This document shows, one piece after another, positions 1 to 10,900 of a stretch of 64,000 nt of DNA (positions are counted from its first letter, which is position 1; each line of letters begins with the position of its first letter). The position numbers were made by a program, and so were the translations under genes. The notes under the pieces are model-generated. The model was not told the origin of the DNA, did not search any database, and worked only from the letters and a program-made list of their open reading frames with translations. Location: NCBI GenBank assembly GCA_945859605.1, contig OX243816.1, forward strand, positions 25,124,199 through 25,188,198. The letters are read 5' to 3'. The stretch comes from Lumbricus rubellus (lineage: Eukaryota > Annelida > Clitellata > Crassiclitellata > Lumbricidae).

Positions 1-709
1 TTAAGGTTAGTGCGGGCCCGGGTGCTGTGATATTCTTCCGGGCCCCCCTCTTCAGACACCGGGTCACCAGGCACATAATATAGGGCCTATAGGCCTACAC
101 CATTTTTAACAACGAGTAGGAACTGCTTATAGGGTTGCTTTTCTTGTGGTGTAGGCTATTTGTCTCAAAGAAAAAGTTTGAGAGACTACTACAGTGACAA
201 CAGGAACAAACGACAAGCAATATATGGATACGGAAGGTTCAAAGATTAGACCCGACATCGAGAAGAATGGCGTCGTCGGACATTTGGGAGGCAGAGATAA
301 TAGAGAAGAAGGTGTTTGACCATGGATTCAGAAATTAAGAGCTAACTAATTACATAATAATTATTAATATGTTCTAACTTTAATTGTTTCTCTTATTTCT
401 TGAGGCCAGTCAAAATGATTGACTTTTATGACATCACTATTGAAAGGCCTTAGGCCTACTTTCCAAAGATAGTATATATTAGCCTACAATAGGATTATAC
501 GATCCTACAAATCTGATGTGTGGGAGGTCTTTGTCAAAATTTCGGCGGCGATGAATTGGCATTCATTATTGGTGCACCATTCTCACTAATAAATTTTATC
601 ATTTTCGAAAATGCGGGCCCCTCAAGGTGCGGGCCCAGGTGCTGCAGCACCCTTAGTACCTACCTTAATGCGGGCCTGTGGACGGCGTCCATGCAGTTAC
701 GGACGACCG

Positions 710-1125
710 GCCATGACTGCCTAAAAATGGCTCCAGTTGAGGTTGACACAGCCAAAAATGCGCTGGTCGCTGGGCTCCGCCCCCAGACCCCGCTGGGGAG
801 CTTACTGTAAAGACAAAACCTTTCTCTTTTACAATAACATTTTTATTTTTATTGTTATCCTGATAGCCTGCGACACTGAAAAACGACTTATTGTTAAAAA
901 TTTCGCGACTTTGTCGTTCACAAATAGGGCCTAGCTGGCAAACAAGAGCCTAAAAATGGCTCCATTTAAGGTCGAAACAGCACAAAAATGCGCTGGTCGC
1001 TGGGGCTACGCCCCAGACCCGCTGGAGGAGCTTACGACGCTCCCCAGACCCCCTAGTCGGGATGAGCTTCGTGCCTTCGGCACTCGCAGCTTCCCACCTT
1101 CGGCGCCGCCACTGACAACCAATTA
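710..1125. repeat. Two copies of a dispersed GC-rich repeat (about 710-806 and 947-1125)
   Basis: Both copies contain AAAATGGCTCCA, then AAAATGCGCTGGTCGCTGG, then a CCCCAGACCC-rich stretch and GGAGCTTAC. Related sequence recurs around 20040-20144 continuing at 21302-21400, and in reverse orientation at about 50395-50530. The unit with TTCGTGCCTTCGGCACTCGC downstream looks like a non-coding mobile repeat of unknown class. Confidence 0.55.
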
Positions 1126-1196
1126 GTCCTACAATACAGCGTCCTGGCACTTCTTTTTTTACACTTTACGCACTGTATATATATACGGGATTGGAT

Positions 1197-1290
1197 TGTT
1201 TTATTTATTTATTTATTTAGAGAATTTATATAGCGCCTCTTCAAGAAAGCTACTCAGAGGCGCTCTCTGCGCTAACTAGCCGAAGTGATG
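1197..1290 (-). repeat. CR1/L2-type LINE 3' tail, minus strand
   Basis: Read on the minus strand, this ends in GAGGCGCTATATAAATTCTC followed by (AAAT)n. The same tail closes the LINE fragment at 53377-55318, and a similar one occurs near 63740-63760. The motif is widespread at the 3' ends of L2/CR1-like LINEs and the SINEs that borrow their tails. No coding part of the LINE is recognisable next to it. Confidence 0.5.
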
Positions 1291-2879
1291 TTAAATGTCA
1301 TAACAACAAGAAAATTTCATCAATTAGCAAAATAAGTCACAGTGAGCCGGAAACAGTCATCAGTGGCGATCCCTCGCAGACACGTAGAATCATCCAACAG
1401 AATCCCGTCGACAGCCTTTAGATGGTGTGAAAGTTCAGAGTCTCTGGTACAGGTTGCGTTAATAGAGTAGAGCGCGAAAGGTGACAGGGCTCGAAAACAC
1501 GAAACGCTGACGAAACTGAAGCCCCTCGCTGGTAGAAGATGACGCCCGCGACCGTCTTATCGTCGGGCACAAGGATTGCACAGTCGAAGGCATCTGTCGC
1601 TTGTCGGTCGGTAGTTTTGAACGCCACGAGAGACAACATCCGATCGAGTTAACTCCACTGACCTGCATGAACCGTCCTTCGGCGATATATAAACACCAGA
1701 CAACAGCGGTGAAGGCGCACGGTCTTGACGGTTGAGCTCGACCGTGTTCATTAAAATGGCGTTTAACGGTTAACACGTTAGTATTTACGCCCCCTCTAAC
1801 CAGAAATCCTGGATCCGCCCCTGCATGCTTCTAAAGCATGATAGCATCCAGAGTCCCGCTCATTATCCAAACCGCTTCGATAGCATTAGAAGGGAGGCAA
1901 TGAGTGTAAGCCTGGACGTCGTCTGCATAGGCCTACTGCTGACCCGAGACCGCATGAGCCGTTAGTAGTGTGGCAAGACCTGAGGTGTAGATAATATAAA
2001 GTATGGGACCAAGAACTGAACCCTGGGGTAGATCATGTTGTGCATAATAATTATTGTCTGTTTGATATTTTTTGGATCAATAAACAAGTTGAAGTTGAAG
2101 TTAGCACAAGAAACGGAATTTTTAAGTGGGGCGACATCTATCTTCGAGAATGAAATGGATGACCACAAAATGTTCACTGTTACTCTGTAATGCAATCTGC
2201 ATAGTATTTACATGTCGCTACTCGCTAGATAAGATTAGATAACTTCCCCCGATAAACTCTACCATGCGTACTGTGTCGTTTGTGGAATTCACTGAACTTG
2301 AATACGAGGGAAATATATTTAGTAAAGCCATTATTGCAGCCGATGTGGACAACGATAACGTGAGAGTTACTGTAGTATAAACTGCCTATAGCTTAGAATC
2401 TTATCAGTGTGGCGGAAATGCCACAAGATGAATTTTCGAATATGAAACATAAGCTGGTAACTGACAATACATGGGCGGCCAAGGTAGGGTCGCGGGATTC
2501 CTTATAGCGCCGGAGCTATGGCCGATAGAAATTCGCGGTATATGCGAGTCGTCCGGTAAGTCGTTTCGCTACAAATTCGCCGTGAGGCGTTAAGCGGTCA
2601 AAATTTACGGTGAAAAGTTTCACCTACGGAAGACCGATTCGTGTTTTATAGCCAAAGTATAGTGTGCAAGCAGCAACTTTTGACTTTGGGCGCATATGAA
2701 ATTGGCGCGGATAATGGTATCGAATTTCTGAATACACCGTTCGAAAGATAAATTATCGGGCTGCCGAATTGCCGTTGAGAGCTAAGCGATAACTGTATCC
2801 GATCGAAAGATATGAATTTTATTCGAATTACGGTCGAATTTACGTGTTCGGCAAATGACTGGATATAGAGAGCTACATC

Positions 2880-2887
2880 TATAAAAA
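2880..2887 (+). promoter_or_regulatory. Candidate TATA box in the 5' LTR
   Basis: TATAAAAA lies 473 bp into the LTR and 413 bp upstream of the AATAAA. It is the best TATA match I noticed in the LTR and would put the RNA start near 2910. The copy in the 3' LTR is at 14429-14436. Its assignment is inference. Confidence 0.4.
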
Positions 2888-3299
2888 TCGTTAAAACATC
2901 CGTGGAATAGAGCCTGCCACACGCTGCTCTGCTTAAGTGTCGGATACGTGTAGCAAGACAACACACTGTGTATGATTCTGCATTTATCACGATATATACG
3001 GCGCGCTGACGACCACTCAATACCTTGGTATTCGACGTCGTTTACCGGCCTAACGTATCCAGTGGCGTATCGATAGCTGCTAACCCGGCTAATCTGCGTC
3101 ATAGCTGTTTCGGTTACGAGTTCGAGGGCAAACTGATACCGGTTCGATTATCCGCGGTCCCCGACCGTCGGAAGACCCGTGTTCCGTGGTGCATGCTAAA
3201 GTATCGGTAGGGCAAGGGTTTGGGCTCCCTCCCTGCTCGAGTAGCTGCCGTGAGTGTTGGAAGGCGACCCCGCGGCGCCTGGTGTCCGCGGACGTTACC

Positions 3300-3305
3300 A
3301 ATAAA
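3300..3305 (+). promoter_or_regulatory. Candidate polyadenylation signal in the LTR
   Basis: AATAAA is followed by a T-rich stretch about 40 bp downstream. In the 3' LTR the equivalent is 14849-14854, where it would end the genomic RNA. With the TATA box it defines a plausible R region of roughly 400 bp. Confidence 0.4.
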
Positions 3306-4216
3306 ACGTTCTGTGACTTACGAATATCTTTTCTTGCACCTATTGGTCTGTTGTTCGGCCGAGTAGAAGGGCCGCGTCGAGTGATCGCTAGCCATACCGG
3401 CATGTTCGAGCATTAAGGGTTGATTCCATTTCAGCGCACGACGCGCGTGGTGAGTTTTCTGCACGGTGTTGAGAGTTCGTTCAGTGTCAACTTTGATCGT
3501 CGATATCTCGGTCGGTTTTCGTCCGATCGACGAGCGGCTAGTGTCAAACTACGCAGCGAGGACCGCTGCTTGATTCATCCTACAGACACGTTGAGTGCCC
3601 GTAGAACGGTTTTCGAGATATTTACGTTAGAAGGAAGGCCACCCGGTCTTCCCCGCAATATCATTTGATTCTGAATTTCAAGGCGCGCGTAGAGCCCCGC
3701 TCTCGCGGCAGCCTTGCCGTCTGTTGACCGATCCGGCCGTTCTTGGTGTCAAACGGTGCAGGACGAGTGTGTGAGTGACAAACTGTTGAAAGATCGACCG
3801 CAGCTCTAACGGTCGCTTCTGTATCCGCTTCCGAAGGAGGGCCGCCCGGTCTTTCCCCGTGGTTACGCGCCGCAGCGAAAATCTGATCGATCGCCGCGCC
3901 CGGTTTGTCGCCGGCGGCTTGGTTGTCGTGAAACTTGTCAGTGTGTTACCTGGGCGCGTTCTGCCTTGAAATCCATCGTGAGTGTACCTTTGTGAGTGTT
4001 GGTTTCTTGGCGTCGGCTAGATTGAGTGCCCGCAGCCTTCACGCCGCGCGCCCCGTGTCTTGACGGGCTGAGAACTTGGCGAGGTGATATCTTTTGAACG
4101 GAGTGTCGCATCCACAAGCGGATTGCACTGCCGTGTTCCTTGTATCGTGCCGCGTCTTGCCTGCCTTAATCGAGCAGGGAGGCAAAGAAGGGAAATATTG
4201 TCACAGGCCCTGTAAG

Positions 4217-4255
4217 GTTCGTTGCCGGTGCGCCTCGGAAAGGCCGGCAACGAAC
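4217..4255 (+). other. 12-bp perfect stem-loop in the gypsy leader
   Basis: GTTCGTTGCCGG (4217-4228) and CCGGCAACGAAC (4244-4255) form a perfect 12-bp GC-rich stem with a 15-nt loop. It lies about 670 nt upstream of the gag start, in the RNA leader. Leaders of retroelements often carry packaging or dimerisation hairpins, so such a role is possible but unproven. Confidence 0.6.
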
Positions 4256-4445
4256 GTATCGGTCGCAGCCAACCGATCCGTCGGGGTAGTTAACGTTCAT
4301 CGTCATCGTCATCTAATGTCAGTTACCAGCCGCTAATTTGATACCCTAGGTCCTAGGCGTTAGCTAATTGCATTGCTAGCTCCCAGGCCTTTTAAGCGCG
4401 TCAGTTTTTACGCGGTGCTGGTCGCCGCGCGGTAACCAGGAGTCA

Positions 4446-4673
4446 GAGCGAATTTGAGGACACTCCTGTTGGCGACGGTTCGGCCGCGTGAAGCGGGCTT
4501 GCTTCGGCAAGAAGACAGTGAGTTGAAGGAGGGAATTTGTGGACACCCTCGGAGTCGGCGCTTAGCCGTGTGAAGGTTCGTGGCCTACGGGCGGAAGGGT
4601 TGAGGGAAAGCGAATTTGAAGGTCCCTCTCGGTGGCGACAGTACAGCCGCATTCAGTGCATTGCCTACGGGCG
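4446..4673 (+). repeat. Three degenerate ~80-bp tandem repeats in the gypsy leader
   Basis: Units start near 4446, 4528 and 4607. Each has a GAATTTG(A/T)(G/A)G core, then a GGNGTC/GGCGAC motif, an AGCCG/GGCCG(T/C) motif and, in the last two, a shared GCCTACGGGCG. They sit shortly upstream of the gag ATG and are duplicated in the 3' LTR. Their function is unknown. Confidence 0.5.
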
Positions 4674-4924
4674 TGAGAGACAGTGATCCATCGGAGAGCA
4701 AGCGGTCCGTCTTTTCTTTGAAGACCGTCTTCGCCTCCGTTCGTGAAACAAATTGACGGCGGTCGTCCGGATCTCCGGCCGCCGATCGATCGACACAGCG
4801 ACCTGGTCGTACTGGGCGTTGTAAAATTGATCCTGGTACCAGCTGGTTAGGTTGCCGTTTGCGAATCGACGCAGCGACCTAGTATATTGTCCGTGTTTTC
4901 CATTCCCTGGTTTCGAAGTTGATA

Positions 4925-7900
4925 ATGTCGTTTTGGCGCGGCTTGGGGCTCGGACCCCTCGAATGGCCGTGGTTTCGGGCGTTTTGGCCTGCGGAGGAAA
5001 GACAGTCTTCAGTGATGCCCGTCGGTGGCACCAGTACACGAGCTGTGGCGTGTAATATGATACGACGGAGGTCTGAACGGTCGGGCAAACGAACGAAGAA
5101 GCCCGTGGCCGTGAAGGGGAGCTCCAAGCGAGGGTCGACTGCCCGGAGAGGAGCGAACCCTGATTTGAGCACAGGCGGCCATCCTGGCGCTCAGGTTGCT
5201 ACCCACCCGGTGGCCGCGGACGGGGCAGAGTCGGACTCCAACGCCTCCGAGCTCTATACCCTCTCACGAGCGACCGTTTCAGAGCCGTCTTGGCCGGATA
5301 GTGAAGGGAGTGACGGCGCCTTGGCGGCCCGTTACACGGAGAGCGTTCACCGGCGAGAGAGCGACTCGGGCGGCTCCGATCAATTTGAAGCAAGGGAGCG
5401 CGGCTCGAGTCGAGAGGCCCAGCTCGCGACCCCTCGTGCGTCGGTCGATGCGCCGGCGGCGAGGGGGCTTGTGCCGCTTGTGACGAGACGGGTAGGTCCG
5501 CCACAAAGTGGTACCAGAAGTGGGGTACATTTTGACTCGCTTCTGGTTGCCGCAGGACAAGCTGCGGTGGGTGAAGTTGAATCGGATGGAGAGCGGGTGG
5601 CGCGAACGAAGATGTCTTTTCCGCCAAGACCCGAGTTGGGAGCCGTAGCAGCAGATGCGGTCTCCAGGAATTTGGCTCGTCCTGATGTTCGTTTTGGTGA
5701 ATATTCCGGTGCTCGTCCCAAAGTTTCGCAGCAGGTTTCGCCTGATGATTTTGGTGCAGTCGGTCCAATCGCTTCTGCTGCTGTCGATGTTCGGGATCCT
5801 CGTTCTTCGGCGACGGTGGGAGTTGAGAATTGGCTTCGTTCTGTTCCGGAGTCTCAAGAGACTGGAGATGGGCACCGGTCGAACCGTTTACGATCTGGTT
5901 CCCCAGTTGCTTCAGAGGACGCACGGTTACTTGTTAATTTCAGTGAACGGAGCTCAGCAGGTTTAGCAGCCGCTGACAGACCAAGTGTGGGCCAGGTAGA
6001 CAGTCAGAGCTACCGTCCCCGGTGTCCGGAACGTAGAGACAGTTTAGTGAATGCTGAAAGGGGCTCAGCAGAATCAAGGTCGTCGCGGAGAGACGACGCG
6101 TCCGATGTTCGGGCCGAGGTGTCATTCCTGCGCGAAAGCATGGCGCGGATGACGCAGCGGTTCGAAGAATTGACAGTGCCGGTCGTTCGGGAAAGAGAAG
6201 CGCCTTGGGCTCAGGCGTCCCGTTCGATGTCGTATCCAGAGTTTCGTGATGACCCGCGTGAGACAGTGCCGATGGAGGTGATGCCATCGAGGTTACGTGG
6301 ACCGCCAGAGGTCCGGAGACTAGTGGAACGCAATGCTAGGGCAGGAGACCCTAGGGAAACAGGCTATCGAGACAGGCCTGAACGGGTTCATCGGTCTACT
6401 GTCCCGATCGACAGCTGGACGCCTGATGATACCGTGTATCGTGACTTACCGACAGTGGCTCCACGGGGAACGAGTTCCAAACGGAGGTTGTTATCGTCGG
6501 ATGACGCGTCAACAGAGGCGGACATCAACTATCGGCGTACAACTCCGGATAAGCAAAGTGTCAGCCGTCAGGCGCATAAGAAGGGCGAGAGGCCCAGAAA
6601 ACTACGGTTTTCAGATGAGGCGGGTGTCTACCGCGAGCCGATGTCTTCAACCTCGAAGCATCGTGCATATCAGGATAAGGAGCGAGAGACGCGAAGGGAG
6701 CGTCGGCCGGGAAGGGCCAGAAGAGCGGAAAATGAGACGTCCAGTGACGAGGACGCGTCTCCTGCAAAAGTTCGTACGGAACGGAAATCGATCCTACATG
6801 TGAGCGGAAGGCATGATAAACGACCTGTAGTTTCCAGCACAGTCGATGAAGGTGAGACTAGCGACGACGACGACCGTCCCAGGAGACGCCGTTACCGCGC
6901 GGGTTCGCAACGTCGGTCTGTGGAACGGGAGACGAGAGGTCGGAGTCCAGCTGACCGTGGTATCCGTATCAAGCTTGAGAAGTACGACGGCAAGACGGCC
7001 ATCGCTGCTTTTCTAGCGAAGTTTGAAGTCTGCGCCCGGTGCAACAATTGGAGCGACCGAGAGAAGGCCGACCAATTGATGTGTGCCTTGACGGGGCCAG
7101 CTTCACAGCTGCTATGGGACATGGGTGCCCAGGGCGACGTTACTTGGCAGGCGTTGGTTGATAAATTGAAAGCAAGGTACGGTTCGGAAGAACAGACGAG
7201 CCTGTACAGGGTAAAGTTACGTGCATACCGACAGACGAATAATGAGCCGTTGAGCAGTGTGGTTCAAGAGGTCCGGCGACTAATGGTTTTAGCGTATCCT
7301 GGGCCGTCGAGTGAGTTAGTAGAAACGATTGCTTGTGACGCGTTTCTGGACGCGCTGTCCAATCAGGAACTAGCGCAGAAGGTGCGGGAGAGAGAGCCCG
7401 TCAGCCTGGAATCGGCGTACAAGCACGCAGTGAGACTCGAGGCCTACGGCCGATCGTCTACATCCGGAGGAGACGGCGACCGAAGGCAAGGGCGAGTAAA
7501 AGCTGCGAAGGAGGATCGGACGGTGCAGCCGTCTAACGATCAGCAGAATAATCGCATAGACGATTTAGAAAGTGCAATTCGGAATTTGACAAAGGAGGTG
7601 AGTCGCTTGGTAACGAGACCCAAGGACGACTTCACTTCGGATAAACCGTTCGACAATTGGAGGAATCCGGGAAGAGCACCGGACGGACCGTGGAGGAATG
7701 AAGCTCCAGCTTTTCAGCGACGTGAGTTTCCGCCACGATTCCGAAACGCAGAGATGGAATGCTTTCGATGCCGACAGAAAGGGCATTCGCAAAGATTCTG
7801 TACGCAACCGTTACCAGAGCAACGAGACAACGGGAAAGTTAGTGAAACGGCCAAGAACGAGCCGGCGCCGGAGAAGGCGCAGAACCGTTTGGTGAAAGGA

Positions 7901-10900
7901 AGCCGCATGGCTTATGTTGTGGCTCGCGTAGACGGAGTACGCAGGAACTGTCTACTGGACTCAGGGAGCGAAATGTCTCTGGTCCCACGACGCTTTATGG
8001 TTAAATCGGTAATGACGCCTTCGCAGCAACGACTGTTGGCGGCGAACGGTAGTGAAATTCGGGTGGATGGTGAGTCCACGTTACAGCTTTGCATCGGGAA
8101 ACAGTCGTATCCGTTGCATTGCTTGATAACTGATCAGGTGAATGAAGTTATCCTGGGTCTATCGTGGCTTGAGGCCAATCAAGCACGATGGGACTTTGCA
8201 GGAAGGAACGTGTACCTGGGTGATAGACAGATTCCGTTACGTGAAGCGGCTTCCGAAACGATGTGCCGCAGGATCATTGTACAAGAAGACATCGTGGTTC
8301 CAGCACGATGTGAGGTCGACGTTCCAGCATCTGTCGTATACCCGCATCTGCGAGTGGACACGGACGTGTGGACGACGACGCCTGTTGAAGTGACGAAAGG
8401 GTTGGTGATTGGACGAACGTTGGTCTCGGGAAAGGAGCCAACGGTGTGGGTACGGATGTTGAATGTCAGCGACAAAGACTTGACAGTTCAGGGCAAAACA
8501 GAGTGTCGATTGGAGCGGGTGGAGCTCCTGAACGTTACGAGTGCAACGGCACGTGAAAACAGTGTACGAGCGCCTACGTCTATGATTCGTGCAACTGCCA
8601 GTCAGCCAGACGACGTAGTAGCGGAATCAGTGTTAAAACGTCTGTGGGAGGAAGTGCCTGGAGCAGTCTCCCCAGACGAAAAGGAACGGCTTCGAGAGCT
8701 CATTATGGCTTATCGAACGACGTTCTCGCTCAGTGAAATGGACCTTGGTTTTACGTCTGTGATTCAGCATGAGATCGACACGCAACAGGAGCGACCGGTT
8801 CGTCAGCCGCTGAGACGGCAACCGTTAATGATGATACCGGAGATCGATCGGCAGGTGGAGGACATGTTGTCCCAAGGGATCATCGAGCCCTCCATGTCGG
8901 AGTGGGCTTCGAACGTGGTTATGGTGAAGAAAAAGGACGGCAGCATGCGTTTCTGCATCGACTACCGCCAGCTGAATTTGAAGACACGGAAGGATGCTCA
9001 TCCTTTGCCGTTGATACGTGAAAGCCTAGATACCCTCGGCGGTGCCCGTTGGTACTCTACGTTCGATCTGCGGGCGGGTTATCACCAGATGGCTTTGCAT
9101 CCGCGAGACAAACACAAGACCGGTTTCATAACGAGGAGGGGAAGCTTTCAATTCAAGGTGTTGCCCTTCGGATTGTGCAATAGTCCCGCTTCGTTTTGTC
9201 GGCTGATGAATTTGGTTCTAACGGGCTTGAATTACGATATTTGTCTAGTCTACCTTGACGACATTATCGTGTTTTCTCGTGATATTGAAACTCATATGAA
9301 ACGACTCGAGATGGTGTTCAAAAGGCTCCAGGAGTACAACCTGAAGCTGAAGCCATCGAAGTGCCACCTGATGCAGCGCGAGGTACTTTTTCTTGGGCAT
9401 ATCCTGAGCGAGCAAGGTGTCGCGACGGACCCGAGCAAGATTACGGCTGTGGAGGGTTGGACTGTTCCTAAGAACCTCCGTGAGGTTCGATCGTTTATTG
9501 GTCTCTGTTCGTATTATCGGCGGTTCATACTCGACTTTGCGGTTGTGGCCCAACCTCTTCATTTTCTGACTCGGAAGAACGTCCCGTTCCGATGGACTGA
9601 GGAATGTCAGGCGGCTTTCGTGGAGTTGAAGAAGAGACTGGTGTCTGCTCCGATTCTGTCATTACCGGAAGACGAGGGTCAGTATATCCTAGATACGGAC
9701 GCCTCGGCCTTCGCGATTGGTGCGGTGTTGTCCCAGGTGCAGGACGGCGAGGAAAGGGTAATCTGTTACGCGAGCCGATTGCTATCGACGGCCGAACGGA
9801 ATTACAATGTGACACGTCGGGAACTTTTGGCTGTGATATATTTCCTGAAGGAGTTTCGACAGTATCTCCTGGGAAAACGGTTTCGGTTACGGACAGACCA
9901 TTCTGCGCTGCAATGGCTACGGAAGACTCCGGAACCCATTGGTCAGCAGGCACGTTGGCTTGAAACGATGGAGGAGTTCGACTTCGAAATCGTTCATCGA
10001 GCGGGAACACAGCACGGTAACGCGGACGCCATGTCGCGTGGACCGATGGGAGAGGTAACAGAAGAGACAGAGGAGAATGATGAGACATCCGAGAACACGG
10101 CTTGGATTTGTCCTGTTGAGGCAATGAGACCCGCTGCTACGTACGAGAATATAGCCGGCCATGAGACGGGCTGGACTAGAGAAATGTTACGCAAAGAACA
10201 GTTGTCCGACCTCAGGGTTGGTCCGGTCTTGCAGTGGAAAGAATTGGGCCGCCAACCTAACGAAGATGAGGCGGTGCGACTGAGCGCTGAGACAAAGACA
10301 ATTCTGAGTCATTGGGATCTGTTAGAGGTTCGACAGGGCGTCCTCTTCAGGCGATATATCCACGGGGATTCCGGAGAGACGGAGCTGTATCAGCTGGTTG
10401 TTCCGATCCAGTTACGAAAAGAGATGTTCAAAGTCATACACGGTGGCTTTGGCGGTGGACACTTCGGGCTGCGGAAGAGCCTCGAAAAGGTGAAACGTCG
10501 TGCTTATTGGCCGAGTTGGAAAGACGACGTACGGCGGTGGTGCCAGAGTTGTGATAATTGTGCTCGGTACCGGCGGGAAAAGCCTCCGAGACAAGGCCTC
10601 CTACAGTGTCCCGTCGTTGGTGAGCCGATGGAGAGGTTCGGTATAGACATTACCGGTCCTCATCCAGTTTCGAACAGAGGGTACAAGTACATACTGACGG
10701 CTATTGATTACTTCTCTCGTTGGGCTGAAGCTCTGCCCATGAAGAATCAAGAAGCAGTCACGGTTGCAAGGACGTTAATGGTGCACGTGTTCTCGCGCTT
10801 CGGAATGCCGCGCCAGATTCTTACGGATCAGGGCGCGTGTTTCGAGTCGGCTTTGTTCCAGCAGCTGTGCAAGCTCACAGAGGTAGACAAAGTCCGAACG

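Larger units (their letters stand above)
1..2407. other. Left flank of the LTR element; no gene seen
   Basis: I see no convincing coding region here. The open frames are short and show no family motifs. The stretch holds two copies of a GC-rich dispersed repeat (about 710-806 and 947-1125) and one LINE tail on the minus strand (1197-1290), listed separately. The rest is AT-rich unique-looking DNA with TAGGCCTA-type words. Confidence 0.6.
2408..5505 (+). repeat. 5' LTR of the gypsy element, 3,098 bp
   Basis: It begins TGTGGCGGA and ends TCCGCCACA, a 9-bp perfect terminal inverted repeat including canonical TG...CA. A short hairpin (GTGGC...GCCAC) sits at its first bases. A TATA-like box (2880-2887) and an AATAAA (3300-3305) suggest, by inference, a U3 of about 0.5 kb, an R of about 0.4 kb and an exceptionally long U5 of about 2.2 kb. 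The last 581 bp encode the N-terminus of Gag. Most gypsy LTRs are a few hundred bp to about 1.5 kb, so this is unusually long. Confidence 0.95.

Noticed and set aside
520..934. Short overlapping frames as genes
   Set aside because: They lie across a dispersed GC-rich repeat, with no family motif.
2646..4652. Frames of up to 124 codons in the 5' LTR (and the same in the 3' LTR)
   Set aside because: Mostly on the minus strand or short, no motifs, and they sit in the U3/R/leader region.
5199..5924. A 241-codon minus-strand frame opposite gag
   Set aside because: It is antisense to the compositionally biased Gag N-terminus; such shadow frames are expected there.
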